Origin: Paenibacillus montanisoli
GTDB taxonomy: Bacteria; Bacillota; Bacilli; Paenibacillales; Paenibacillaceae
Assembly (NCBI RefSeq): GCF_003268025.1
Contig: NZ_QLUW01000002.1
Coordinates: 62,001 to 126,000 of the forward strand
Direction of reading: 5' to 3'
Length of the DNA stretch: 64,000 nucleotides
Each line of letters starts with the position of its first letter. The first letter of the stretch is position 1. Positions 56,109 to 64,000 of this stretch are shown here, in pieces. The position numbers were made by a program, and so were the translations under genes. The notes under the pieces were generated by a model. The model worked only from the letters and a program-made list of their open reading frames with translations. It was not told the DNA's origin and searched no databases.

Positions 56109-57266
56109 TCATCTCTCAACCGTGACGTAATAATTCCCCTCTACAAAAGGGAAACGCTCTAGCGCGTCTTCGGCCAGTTCCACTCCCAGACCGGGTTTAT
56201 CCGGAATCTCAAGCCATCCGCTCCGAATGATCGGGCTTTCCTTCACCATTCCCCATTGCAAAGGCCCCTGAATGCGGCACAATTCCAAAATGATCGGATC
56301 CGGAAGAGCGGCAACCAGATGCGCGTTCGCCATCGTCATAACGCCGTTATGCCAGTTATGAGGAATTGTCGGTATACCATACTGCATGCCGAATCGGGCA
56401 ATCTTCATTCCCTCGGTAATCCCGCAAATCCCCGCATCCTGCTGAATGATCGAGTACGCTTTCCGTTCCATGTAAGGGATAAACTGCTCTACAGTCGTGT
56501 ACTGCTCACCTCCGGAAACTGGCGTATTCAAGGCTGCGTTCAGCCTCGCATAGCCGTCAGTATCCTTCTGGGGGATCGGTTCCTCGAACCATTTGAATCC
56601 TCCGATTCGATCAAGACCTTTACCGAGCGCAAGCGCGATTTCTTCCGTGAGGCGCTGGTTTCCGTCAATGGCAAGCTCCATTCGGCCCTTCACTTCTTGA
56701 GACAGCTCCTGGATCAGACCCAGCATGCGATCTACGGTCACGCCATCCCAAGCCCAATGCGTGCCTACTCTGAACTTGAACACCTCGTAACCTTCGGCGA
56801 TATACGATAAGGCTTCTTCGATCAGCTGTTCAGGCCGCTCTCTCCAATCGTAGCTGCAGCCGCCGGAAGCATATAAACGCACTTTGTTTATGGGGTTAGG
56901 CGAGAGCAGCTGAGCAACCGGCTTGCCGGCTAATTTTCCGCGGATATCCCACAGAGCGCAATCAATGCCGGAGATCGCACAATCGTAAGCCCAGGAATGT
57001 CCGTTCGGATGAAGTACGATGGAAGGGTCTCTCGGGTCACGGCCAATGAGCAAAGGGCTGACTCGCCGTACCGTGTCGCTGATTAATCCGGGTACGCCAT
57101 AGGCGCAGGCTTCGCCGATTCCTGTGATGCCGGCATCGGTGCGAACGACCACGATTGCCCCTTCCGCTTTGATCGTCCGAAAGGTCGACGTTTTCCATTG
57201 CCTCTCGGGTTCATGCATTCTCGATAACAGAATCGTTTCCACATGCGTTATTTTAACTTCCGACAT
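56109..57266 (-). CDS. Mandelate racemase/muconate lactonizing enzyme family protein (second)
   Basis: 385 residues. Enolase superfamily with metal ligands Asp201 (AIDGNQRL), Glu228 (WFEEPIP) and Glu254 (SGGEQYT), and acid/base residues Lys164-x-Arg166 (FKFRVG) and the His of IPHNWHNG. Only distantly similar to the enzyme at 36723-37811. The HNW motif and long C-terminus place it near sugar-acid dehydratases of the galactarate/gluconate type. Single gene; substrate unknown. It could feed the same sugar-acid route as the UxaA protein at the end of the window. Confidence 0.9.
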   Translation of the reverse strand: MSEVKITHVETILLSRMHEPERQWKTSTFRTIKAEGAIVVVRTDAGITGIGEACAYGVPGLISDTVRRVSPLLIGRDPRDPSIVLHPNGHSWAYDCAISGIDCALWDIRGKLAGKPVAQLLSPNPINKVRLYASGGCSYDWRERPEQLIEEALSYIAEGYEVFKFRVGTHWAWDGVTVDRMLGLIQELSQEVKGRMELAIDGNQRLTEEIALALGKGLDRIGGFKWFEEPIPQKDTDGYARLNAALNTPVSGGEQYTTVEQFIPYMERKAYSIIQQDAGICGITEGMKIARFGMQYGIPTIPHNWHNGVMTMANAHLVAALPDPIILELCRIQGPLQWGMVKESPIIRSGWLEIPDKPGLGVELAEDALERFPFVEGNYYVTVER

Positions 57267-57384
57267 CGCATCTACTCATCCCTTCTTCTTGGCAGGAATT
57301 GAATAAAAGTATAGTCAACGAACTCTTGAAAACAAATGGACATTACTACGTTTTTTGGACAACGAAGTTGATAATTCCTTACAT

Positions 57385-57840
57385 CTATTGCTGTTTGTCG
57401 ATGATCGCCACCGTGCAGCGGGAAACGCAAATGAGTTTGTTTCGTTCATCCGTGATTTTCACGTCCCAGACCATCGTCTTTCGGCCTTTGTGCAAAGGGG
57501 TAGCCGCGGCGGTTACAATGCCGCTGCTTTTGCTTCTAAGATGATTGGCGTTAATCTCCAGACCTACCGCGGTATATTTATTGCTGTCGATATTGATAAA
57601 CGAAGCGATAGAAGCAGCCGTTTCCGCGAGCAACACAGACGCGCCGCCATGCAGAATGCCATCCGGCTGATGGGTTTTGGGGCCGACCGGCATCGTCATG
57701 ACAACGCGATCGGACGCCAGCTCCGAAAACTCAATATCCAGGGTCTGTATTGCGGTATTCGCTCTCACATCATTCATGAGTCGAATAAAATCGTCTCTTT
57801 GAACGCCTAGTTTCTGCAAGATTTCATCGGATACGATCAT
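57385..57840 (-). CDS. PaaI family hotdog thioesterase
   Basis: 151 residues, AAAGGAGAGG site. Hotdog fold with the PaaI-type active-site segment PDGILHGGASVLLAETAAS and the later GLEINANHLRSKSSG. Members hydrolyse aryl- or acyl-CoA thioesters such as those in menaquinone or phenylacetate pathways. No pathway genes adjoin it, so the substrate is open. Confidence 0.9.
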   Translation of the reverse strand: MIVSDEILQKLGVQRDDFIRLMNDVRANTAIQTLDIEFSELASDRVVMTMPVGPKTHQPDGILHGGASVLLAETAASIASFINIDSNKYTAVGLEINANHLRSKSSGIVTAAATPLHKGRKTMVWDVKITDERNKLICVSRCTVAIIDKQQ

Positions 57841-57931
57841 GTCAAAGAACCTCTCCTTTAATGGATGAAATTCAAGCTCCTGGGGACACTAGTTTAGAAT
57901 TGGCACAAAAAACACGAAAGGCGGAGAAACG

Positions 57932-58114
57932 ATGACAACCAGTCGCGGCCATCAAGGAGCTCATGGAATCGGGCAAGTGGAGAAACAATTGAATCAGCAA
58001 GCGCAAGCAGCCGAAGAAATTCAGGGCAGCAATGCTACGGATCAAGCGGTGCTTGAAGCTAGCAATCAGCACTCCGAAGTGTTGGAGGAAATCATCGACA
58101 CTCAAAGTGAATAA
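57932..58114 (+). CDS. Small hydrophilic Gln/Glu-rich protein, 60 residues
   Basis: ATG preceded by GGCGGAG and followed at the end by a strong terminator, so probably real. The product is wholly hydrophilic and helical (MTTSRGHQGAHGIGQVEKQL, NQQAQAAEEIQG, VLEASNQHSEVLEEIIDTQS) without Cys or Trp. Composition recalls small acid-soluble spore proteins, but the defining germination-protease site is not seen. Family not recognised. Confidence 0.6.
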   Translation: MTTSRGHQGAHGIGQVEKQLNQQAQAAEEIQGSNATDQAVLEASNQHSEVLEEIIDTQSE

Positions 58115-58140
58115 CGCTCTTATAAAGAGAGGCATGATCA

Positions 58141-58168
58141 AATCCGCGCAAATCGCGGATTTTTTTAT
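58141..58168 (+). terminator. Terminator
   Basis: AATCCGCG, loop CAAAT, CGCGGATT, then TTTTTATTTT. It ends the small gene at 57932. Confidence 0.9.
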
Positions 58169-58239
58169 TTTCTCAATAGCCTATTTGTGCATCCGAAATA
58201 GATTCGTTACACTTATTAGATGAAGGGAGCGAGCCAGAA

Positions 58240-59306
58240 ATGAACCATTCAGCTCATGACATGGAAATTGGCATTAGTACTTTTTTGGAAGCGACGCCCG
58301 ATCCGGTTACGGGAGCCCCGGTGAACCACGCGGAGCGTTTACGCCATGCCGTGGAGGAAATCATGCTGGCGGATCAGGTCGGGCTTGATGTATATGGAAT
58401 CGGCGAGCATCATCGTCCGGACTACGCTGGCTCTGCGCCAGTGGTTGCGCTCGCTGCCGCAGCCGGTTTGACCAAGCGAATCGGTTGACCAGCGCCGTTA
58501 CGGTGCTGTCCTCCGACGATCCGGTACGGGTCTATCAATCTTTCGCTACACTTGACGGTATCTCGAACGGACGAGCTGAAATTATGGCGGGCCGGGGGTC
58601 GTTCATTGAATCATTCCCGCTGTTCGGCTATAGCTTGGAGGATTACGATGCATTGTTCGAAGAGAAGCTGGAGCTGCTGCTCGCCATTCGCGAATCCGAG
58701 AAAGTGAGCTGGCGCGGCGGCCATCGCCCTGCTTTCCGGGACATCGGAATTTACCCTCGTTCCGTGCAAGACCCGCTTCCGGTATGGATTGCAAGCGGCG
58801 GCAACCCCGAGTCCGCCGTGCGGGCAGGCATGCTGGGACTGCCTATTGCATTTGCCATCATCGGCGGCATGCCGGAGCAATTCGCCCCGCTTGCCGAGCT
58901 TTATAAACGGGCTGCCAAGCAGGCCGGACATGATCCGAACAAGCTGCAGATTGCCACGCACTCGCACTGCTTCGTCGCGGATACGACAGAGCAAGCAGCG
59001 GATGCCTTCTTCCTGCCTACGCAAGCCCAGATGAATGTCATCGGCCGCGAACGGGGTTGGGGCCAGCCTTACTGCCGTGCAACTTACGATGCCGCGAGGA
59101 GCCTGCGCGGCGCCCTATATGTCGGTGATCCGGAATATGTCGCCGAGAAGATCGTCCTGCTCCGCAAAAATCTGGGCGTCACAAGATTCTTCCTGCACGT
59201 GAACGTTGGAACCATGCCGCATCGCGAGGTCCTCCATGCCATTGAACTATTGGGTACGAAGGTCGCTCCGATCGTCCGCAGGGAGCTGGCACGATTAAAG
59301 CTATAG
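58240..59306 (+). pseudogene. Frameshifted LLM-class flavin-dependent oxidoreductase
   Basis: The first frame (58240-58488) gives the normal N-terminus ([20 protein letters not shown] ... [19 protein letters not shown], then TKRIG and stop). The second frame (58485-59306) takes up exactly where it should: [38 protein letters not shown], to a normal C-terminus. Relatives read [14 protein letters not shown], so one C is missing in ATC-GGTTGACC near 58483. All else is intact, so this is a recent mutation or a sequencing error. The intact family uses FMN/F420-like flavin chemistry, with uncertain substrate. About 355 residues if repaired. Confidence 0.9.
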
Positions 59307-59332
59307 CTGCATGAACAAGAACGACGTCAGAG

Positions 59333-59366
59333 AGCCGGGAATCGTTTTGATCCCCGGCTTCTTTCT
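59333..59366. terminator. Terminator between convergent genes
   Basis: AGCCGGG pairs with CCCGGCT over a stem that continues through ATC/GAT, followed by TCTTTC. Confidence 0.75.
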
Positions 59367-59371
59367 AGGCT

Positions 59372-60175
59372 TTATACACAGCCCGGATATTGGCGTCCCC
59401 GCACGAGCAGATGCGGGTTGCGCGTTTGGTTCTCTTGTTTCGATCTCGCATTTAAATAATGCAGGACGTATGCGCGTCTCTGGCGATCCGTCGTTACGTT
59501 ATCCCCCGATCGATGCAGCATCGTCCCCGGGAAAAAGACGGCCGATCCTTTCGGAAGACGGCATGGAACTTCTTTATTCTTATTCGCGGCATGAACTTCC
59601 GAAAAATACTTCCGCTGGCGCTCGTCAATCGGTACTTCGTGCGGATAAATCGGCCCGCGATGGCTCCCCGGAATAACATGCAGGCAGCCATTTTGTTCAT
59701 CGACATCGTCCAGTGCGATCCAGACGCCGATTAACGTGTCCGGCTTGGATTTTAAATAGTAGGAATCCTGATGGTAAGGTTGACCGACCCCTAAATGTTG
59801 GGGCTTATCAATATACATGCTTTGAATGCACTTAATATCTGATCCGACCAAATCGACCAGGACATCTGCTATTTTGTCATGCATCGCATAGTAACGGAAA
59901 ATCTCATCTGACATATGCATGCGATGGCCTATTTTAAACAGATAAGCCGGATCGGGCTCATCGTCCGTGACTAGCCCTAGCGCGACCGCCTCCGGTTCCA
60001 TATAGATTCCGTTTTTTGCGCCAAGAGGTATTTTGCCGGTAATCATATCATTGGCATTCTGAATCAGTTCATCGCATTCGGCGATCGTTAATACTTGATC
60101 TACGATTAAGTAGCCGTCCTCTCGGTATTGATTAATCTGTGCTTCGGTTAGCGTAAAATTAGTTTGACTAGTCAA
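59372..60175 (-). CDS. Phytanoyl-CoA dioxygenase (PhyH) family protein
   Basis: 267 residues from a TTG after TAGGAGG. Fe(II)/2-oxoglutarate oxygenase: iron ligands His135 and Asp137 (PYHQDSYYL) and His221 (MLHRSGDN), with a nearby Arg (RRAYVLHYLN) for 2-oxoglutarate. N-terminal TEAQINQYREDGYLIVDQVL and VIPGSHRGPIYPHE are typical of the bacterial PhyH group that hydroxylates small molecules, including secondary metabolites or opine-like compounds. Single gene; substrate unknown. Confidence 0.92.
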   Translation of the reverse strand: MTSQTNFTLTEAQINQYREDGYLIVDQVLTIAECDELIQNANDMITGKIPLGAKNGIYMEPEAVALGLVTDDEPDPAYLFKIGHRMHMSDEIFRYYAMHDKIADVLVDLVGSDIKCIQSMYIDKPQHLGVGQPYHQDSYYLKSKPDTLIGVWIALDDVDEQNGCLHVIPGSHRGPIYPHEVPIDERQRKYFSEVHAANKNKEVPCRLPKGSAVFFPGTMLHRSGDNVTTDRQRRAYVLHYLNARSKQENQTRNPHLLVRGRQYPGCV

Positions 60176-60271
60176 TGAATTAGCCTCCTAAATCGTTTTC
60201 TCTAAATGATCTTCTACGCCGGCTTCACGTTAACCTGCACGATGATAGAACAAATTATTGCGCGAGTCGAA

Positions 60272-61402
60272 TCAGCTAAACAATCGGTAGAGGGTGTCGA
60301 TCGTATTGTCCCATCGCCAATTCTGGACGGTAGCCATGCCATTTTGAGTAAGTTGCCGACGCAGCTCGGAATCATGGATCAACCGATTTAAACTTTCCTT
60401 CGCCGCGTCCTCGTTGCCAAGCGGAACGACCAAGGCATTATAGCCATCGATAATGTACTCTTCATGACCCGTGCAATTTCCCACTACAGCAGTACCTCCG
60501 CAGGCCATCATCTCCATCGGGGGCCCGAAAAATCCTTCAACCTGACTCAATTTCAATAAAATATCGCAGCTGGAATAGATGTGCTTCATGTGCTCCATCG
60601 GAACATGGGAGAAAAACCGGTCGCATCGCCAATCAGGCTCGGGTTCTCCATTGCTCGAAACACACCATACTTCGCAATCCAGATCTTTGACAACGCGGAA
60701 TGCTTCTGCCATTCCCTTGAGCGGATTAAGAATCGGGCCTTCCAGCAGCACTCTAACCCTGCCGCTTTTCAATTCAATGGGTTCAGTGGGATGAAATAGC
60801 GCTTCCTCTATGCCATTCGGTACATAGACGGATTGATGGCCGTTGTTTTGCAGTAACCAATTTTGAATCCAGTGTGCCTCTGTCATATAGATGAAAGGCA
60901 GTGTATACGTTTGCAAGGCGGCTTCAAACTCGGGGCTGCCCTCGGGATAAAACCGGCTTTCGATCGATTGGACGAAATACACTTTACGGTCTGCGGATAA
61001 TTGAAGCGCAGGGTGAGCGGTTGACCAATGCGTGGCTACTACGACGTCGAAATGCCGCTGCGAAGCAGCGTCAAGCGTAATGATCGGCACATTCTGCCGA
61101 GGGAACCAATCTATGGTGCTTCTAGCTTGATCCATACTAATCAGAACCGTACGAAGACCTCGGGCTTGAAGTCTGTTCACGTGCTGGCATATAACGGCGA
61201 CTCCGCCCGATATATCGCAGCTCGAAATGACATAACCGATCGTTTTCGGTTTTTTCCGAACGATGCGCTTACGTCTATTTCGAATTTTTTTTCGAAGCGG
61301 TCGCTTTTTTATCTTTCGAAGGGTTCGTTTTCTCCGTTGCTTTGGTTTGCCTTTCACGATACGGCGATTTCGCCGCTTCTTTCTTCTGTTAGTCGCAGCC
61401 AC
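60272..61402 (-). CDS. GT4-like glycosyltransferase with polybasic N-terminus
   Basis: 376 residues from a GTG eight bases after GGGAGGT. Residues 5-52 consist of more than 60 percent Lys/Arg (RRKKRRNRRIVKGKPKQRRK and on), then a GT-B glycosyltransferase: N-lobe TIGYVISSCDISGGVAVICQ and C-lobe nucleotide-sugar site LKLSQVEGFFGPPMEMMACG with the catalytic-type E-G-F-G-x-P-x-x-E motif variant EGFFGPPMEMM. The sugar and acceptor are unknown. The basic tail could bind wall or coat polymers or nucleic acid. Single gene; it is not in a polysaccharide operon. Confidence 0.88.
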   Translation of the reverse strand: MAATNRRKKRRNRRIVKGKPKQRRKRTLRKIKKRPLRKKIRNRRKRIVRKKPKTIGYVISSCDISGGVAVICQHVNRLQARGLRTVLISMDQARSTIDWFPRQNVPIITLDAASQRHFDVVVATHWSTAHPALQLSADRKVYFVQSIESRFYPEGSPEFEAALQTYTLPFIYMTEAHWIQNWLLQNNGHQSVYVPNGIEEALFHPTEPIELKSGRVRVLLEGPILNPLKGMAEAFRVVKDLDCEVWCVSSNGEPEPDWRCDRFFSHVPMEHMKHIYSSCDILLKLSQVEGFFGPPMEMMACGGTAVVGNCTGHEEYIIDGYNALVVPLGNEDAAKESLNRLIHDSELRRQLTQNGMATVQNWRWDNTIDTLYRLFS

Positions 61403-61512
61403 CAGAGCAGACCTCCCACGTACAACTTTCCAGACAATCTATTCAGCTGCGCATATGAAATTGTTAGGCCGGTTACACGGAATTGGTTTCTGGCAAGCCT
61501 GTTTGTTGGCGC

Positions 61513-61542
61513 AAAAAAAGCACCCGGATATTTCCGGATGCC
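61513..61542 (-). terminator. Terminator of the RMD1-family gene
   Basis: On the minus strand GCATCCGGA and TCCGGGTGC pair imperfectly and are followed by seven T residues. Confidence 0.75.
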
Positions 61543-61553
61543 TTGATTGGTTA

Positions 61554-62396
61554 TTAATGCGAGGGGACCCATCCCAAGATTTGGAAAATGGTAATGAGCA
61601 CTTCGATCACAATCAGAATGACAACGATCCATTCGACGAATAGGCCTCTGATCGAATGACTGATGTCCGAGAACCCTTCCGTGATGTGATATAAAATATC
61701 CGTCTTGCTCTTCAAGATTTTATAGCGGTCGTTCAACTCAAAAAAATCCATCATCCCATCGTAAAACTGACTTGCTGAGTGATGGGTCCACGTGACCTCG
61801 GGTTTGTCCAAAATCATGATATAGGCAAGGGTATTAAATTCATGGCGGACGATTTTTGCCGTTGTTCTGGCTAATTCTTTGTTCCCAATCCGAAGCTTTC
61901 CTTTCTCCAGCCTGTCGATCATAAGTTCCAATTTATCTTGAATGATCCCTAACTGCTGCTCTGCCTTTTCAAGCGCTACCGATTTGGCCAAAACCGTGGA
62001 AATCAACTCAGGCAAAAAGTATTCATACTCATTCACGACTACGTACTCGTCGGTCAATTCCATGCTCTCGATCTCTTCGATATGAAGACTATAATCATCC
62101 GTGAACATCTCGGCTTGCGTGAGATCGATATCCGGCTCAAACGTTTGGATGAATTTCAAAAAGCTATAGATTTCGTCCTTGTGCGAGTGATTCACAAAGA
62201 CGACGCTGCCAAATGAAAATACCAGCACTTGCTGTAATTCATGTACATGAGTTAGGTAAATCTGTTTAAGCTGGTGCTCTCTAATGATTAGAGGCTGTTC
62301 CCATGTGAATTTTTTTGGAATGCCCAAGTGGATTGCAATTTTGTTTAGATCGATTTCATTTGTGATGGATAAGGCTTTAAACGCAATATTTTTCAT
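61554..62396 (-). CDS. RMD1/DUF155 family membrane protein
   Basis: 280 residues. The family order is seen: FSFGSVVFVNHSHKDEIYSF near 65-85, a central helical part starting ALEKAEQQLGIIQDKLELMI, then EFNTLAYIMILDKPEVTWTH, HITEGFSDISHS and one C-terminal membrane helix (FVEWIVVILIVIEVLITI). RMD1/Sad1-interacting-factor proteins occur in yeast and mitochondria (RMND1) and in many bacteria; the bacterial function is not known. Anchored by its tail with the bulk in the cytoplasm. Single gene. Confidence 0.85.
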   Translation of the reverse strand: MKNIAFKALSITNEIDLNKIAIHLGIPKKFTWEQPLIIREHQLKQIYLTHVHELQQVLVFSFGSVVFVNHSHKDEIYSFLKFIQTFEPDIDLTQAEMFTDDYSLHIEEIESMELTDEYVVVNEYEYFLPELISTVLAKSVALEKAEQQLGIIQDKLELMIDRLEKGKLRIGNKELARTTAKIVRHEFNTLAYIMILDKPEVTWTHHSASQFYDGMMDFFELNDRYKILKSKTDILYHITEGFSDISHSIRGLFVEWIVVILIVIEVLITIFQILGWVPSH

Positions 62397-62478
62397 CGTT
62401 CTCCATCTTCCGCTGCTAGAAGTTATGCTTTCCAGTTTTCACATGAAATCTGAATTGTAAACTTAACTATGTCCCACA

Positions 62479-62507
62479 AAAAAAAGCACGCGGATTCGCG
62501 TGCTTTC
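62479..62507 (-). terminator. Terminator of the UxaA-family gene
   Basis: On the minus strand AAAGCACGCG, four-base loop, CGCGTGCTTT, followed by TTTTTGTGG. Confidence 0.9.
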
Positions 62508-62530
62508 CTTGCATCTTATCGACATTCAAA

Positions 62531-64000
62531 TTATAACGAAACACCCAAAAAGCCGCGCGTTAATTGGAAATCGACGTTACCCTGCTGGTAAAGACGAGGC
62601 GTATAGGCATGCTCAATGGTTTGCTTTATGCGCTTGAGAATCTGTTCCGTCCAAGCGTTCGCATCTCCCATGAGCAGCAAATCCAAATCATTGTCGTAGT
62701 TTTGCAGCATAGCCGGTTCCGATGCGATTTGCAGCATAGGAACGAACGGATGCGTCTGCATCGGACGATTGCCGACAAGCGCGATCATGATTTCCACTCC
62801 CGTGGCGGCTAAACCCGTAACCGTCTCCACCCAATGCTCCGTCGGCGTCTCCATGATGTGGAAGCCGTTGCAGCGTACATGCTCACCATAGGCGATTGAT
62901 GGCCGGACATTGGATGTAGCGAAAATTGGATTTCTGTAAGCAGCTGTGGAAAGAAGTCCGCTGTTCTCAGGCACGACCACCAAACCGCCTGCGCCGGCCA
63001 CCATTTTGGTCAGCTTCGCCAGCTGCTCTCCGGCTTCGTCGGAGATGGGACCATCGCTCATGATGCCAATACGCAGCCCTTCCAGCCCGACCGTCTCCTT
63101 CTCTGCTTCACCATCGGCTGCCAATTGACCGGCAAACCACGCGACTACCTTTTGCGTCACCTTCGTAATTCCGCCGTCAAGCTGAATGCTGGCAAAGCCA
63201 AGACGGCTCGCGTCAACGCCCATCTCATCCATCTGATGGCGCATGTAGTCGTTATGGGTTTTTTCGCAGCCATGCTCTAACAGCAGACAATGCTTCACCA
63301 TCGGGTGGGTGACATAGCCGATCATCGTTCGGGCATGCAGCTGCTCGGCTTGTCCCCCCGAATTCCCGCAGCCTTCGGTATGAGCCAAAGCCACATAACG
63401 CGAGATGACGGGTTGCCCGGCACCCTGTTTGTTCAGCTGCTGCGTAATCATATTGGCTACTTGTCCGGCGCAAAGACTGGTCGGCAGGATCAAGCCGATG
63501 CTGTCGCTGGACCGGCCGTCATGCTGCCTTGTGAAACTAAATTGGATTGGGCTAGCCGTGGCGGCTCCTTCCTCTTGAATTTCGATAGGTTCGCCGGTCG
63601 GCGCAGGAGCATGAAGCAACTTCTCTAGCTGACTTGCATCATTTTGCCGCCAGTTGCGCCAAATCTGTACCTGGGCATGGCCCGCTTTCTCGCCTACGCT
63701 GCGCTGACCGGAGGCGATTTGGATCGTCAGCTCGAATACCTCTTTTCCGAGCTCATCCATAGACGTGCCTTCCAGATACTGACCTGCGTTGACATCCATA
63801 TCATTGGACAGCAATTGGAACCTGTTCGTCGTCGTGACAACTTTGACCGTCGGCACATAAGGGAAATTGGTAATCGAACCGTTACCTGTCGTAAAGAATA
63901 TCATGTTGCAGCCTGCAGCCACCTGTCCGGCGATGCTCTCGAGGTCGTTGCCCGGGCTGTCCATGAAATAAAATCCGCCGCCATCCTTCATGAGTTCCCC
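62531..64000 (-). CDS. UxaA-family altronate/galactarate dehydratase, 5' end outside window
   Basis: About 490 residues visible; the frame is open at the window edge (GEL before the first visible Met), so the start is beyond it. D-altronate/galactarate dehydratase C-terminal domain pieces can be seen: GGGFYFMDSPGNDLESIAG, IFFTTGNGSITNFPYVPTVK, and later YVALAHTEGCGNSGGQAEQL (a conserved Cys-containing segment), HCLLLEHGCEKTHNDYM and a final NRPMQTHPFVPMLQIASEP. The order of segments is circularly shifted or duplicated relative to UxaA of E. coli, suggesting a fused two-part member. It should dehydrate a sugar acid, fitting the two enolase-superfamily enzymes here. Closed by a strong terminator. 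Confidence 0.8.
   Translation of the reverse strand, partial: GELMKDGGGFYFMDSPGNDLESIAGQVAAGCNMIFFTTGNGSITNFPYVPTVKVVTTTNRFQLLSNDMDVNAGQYLEGTSMDELGKEVFELTIQIASGQRSVGEKAGHAQVQIWRNWRQNDASQLEKLLHAPAPTGEPIEIQEEGAATASPIQFSFTRQHDGRSSDSIGLILPTSLCAGQVANMITQQLNKQGAGQPVISRYVALAHTEGCGNSGGQAEQLHARTMIGYVTHPMVKHCLLLEHGCEKTHNDYMRHQMDEMGVDASRLGFASIQLDGGITKVTQKVVAWFAGQLAADGEAEKETVGLEGLRIGIMSDGPISDEAGEQLAKLTKMVAGAGGLVVVPENSGLLSTAAYRNPIFATSNVRPSIAYGEHVRCNGFHIMETPTEHWVETVTGLAATGVEIMIALVGNRPMQTHPFVPMLQIASEPAMLQNYDNDLDLLLMGDANAWTEQILKRIKQTIEHAYTPRLYQQGNVDFQLTRGFLGVSL

Noticed and set aside
1-64000. Prophage, integrative element, CRISPR-Cas, restriction or toxin-antitoxin system
   Set aside because: No integrase, transposase, cas, restriction or phage structural genes were seen; the primase, the orphan helicase lobe and the collar domain are isolated and do not form a recognisable mobile or defence island.

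Overview
The window looks like chromosomal DNA from a spore-forming, Gram-positive member of the Paenibacillaceae (Paenibacillus or a close relative). The support is: YesN-type two-domain AraC regulator beside an LplABC-like sugar ABC transporter; S-layer-homology (SLH) proteins; sporulation genes (tgl, a tandem YjcZ pair, small hydrophilic proteins); strong AGGAGG-type ribosome binding sites with frequent TTG and GTG starts; and many factor-independent terminators. No rRNA, tRNA, CRISPR array, integrase or transposase was found. Gene starts were moved to the ribosome binding site wherever the longest frame and the site disagreed.

Layout. 1-9.7 kb: the start of a secreted carbohydrate-binding or carbohydrate-active protein behind a cre-like box, a DUF421 membrane protein, a copper-amine-oxidase-N domain protein, an APH(6)-like kinase, then a YesN regulator followed by two permeases and a lipoprotein solute-binding protein (a polysaccharide or oligosaccharide uptake cassette). 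9.8-18.5 kb: small and hypothetical genes, an aldo/keto reductase, VanZ, an SLH-collagen-tail-collar surface protein, several short genes and decayed fragments, an archaeo-eukaryotic-type (RepB-like) primase and a sporulation-type histidine kinase. 18.6-27.9 kb: cold shock protein, VOC protein, secreted proteins, an orphan SNF2 C-lobe protein, an NlpC/P60 hydrolase, DUF202, the collapsed remains of a divergent sulfatase/AraC pair, a short-chain dehydrogenase and an L,D-transpeptidase. 28.2-36.5 kb: glycogen phosphorylase without its usual N-terminal domain, a beheaded ClC channel, an APH-fold kinase with an RDD protein, a lipoprotein, and a tight operon EcsC - nucleotidyltransferase - GNAT - RNase HI.

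36.7-44.2 kb: an enolase-superfamily dehydratase, tgl, two YjcZ genes, a double GNAT protein, a UvrA-like ABC protein, an ArsR/SRPBCC operon with a clear operator, and a CD3324-type HTH protein. 44.4-49.9 kb: a complete molybdenum hydroxylase (xanthine-dehydrogenase-like) operon with its maturation genes, XdhC being split in two. 50.1-64 kb: an SLH-GH18 protein, a close relative of hygromycin B 4-O-kinase, a Rieske ferredoxin with an amidohydrolase, two CBO0543 membrane proteins, a repeat-rich intergenic element, a second enolase-superfamily enzyme, a thioesterase, a frameshifted LLM flavin oxidoreductase, a PhyH dioxygenase, a glycosyltransferase with an extremely basic N-terminus, an RMD1-family protein, and a UxaA-family dehydratase that runs off the end.

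Two themes stand out. First, gene decay: two frameshifts, one 5'-truncated gene, one two-gene deletion scar and at least two short remnants. Second, small repeated intergenic elements: a hairpin with a conserved TATCGT...GTTAG tail, a CTAACGG/CCGTTAG array, and a duplicated YjcZ unit. Several sugar-acid and aromatic catabolic enzymes (two mandelate-racemase-like enzymes, UxaA, Rieske/amidohydrolase, PhyH, molybdenum hydroxylase) suggest a plant- or soil-associated saprophytic lifestyle; that is inference.
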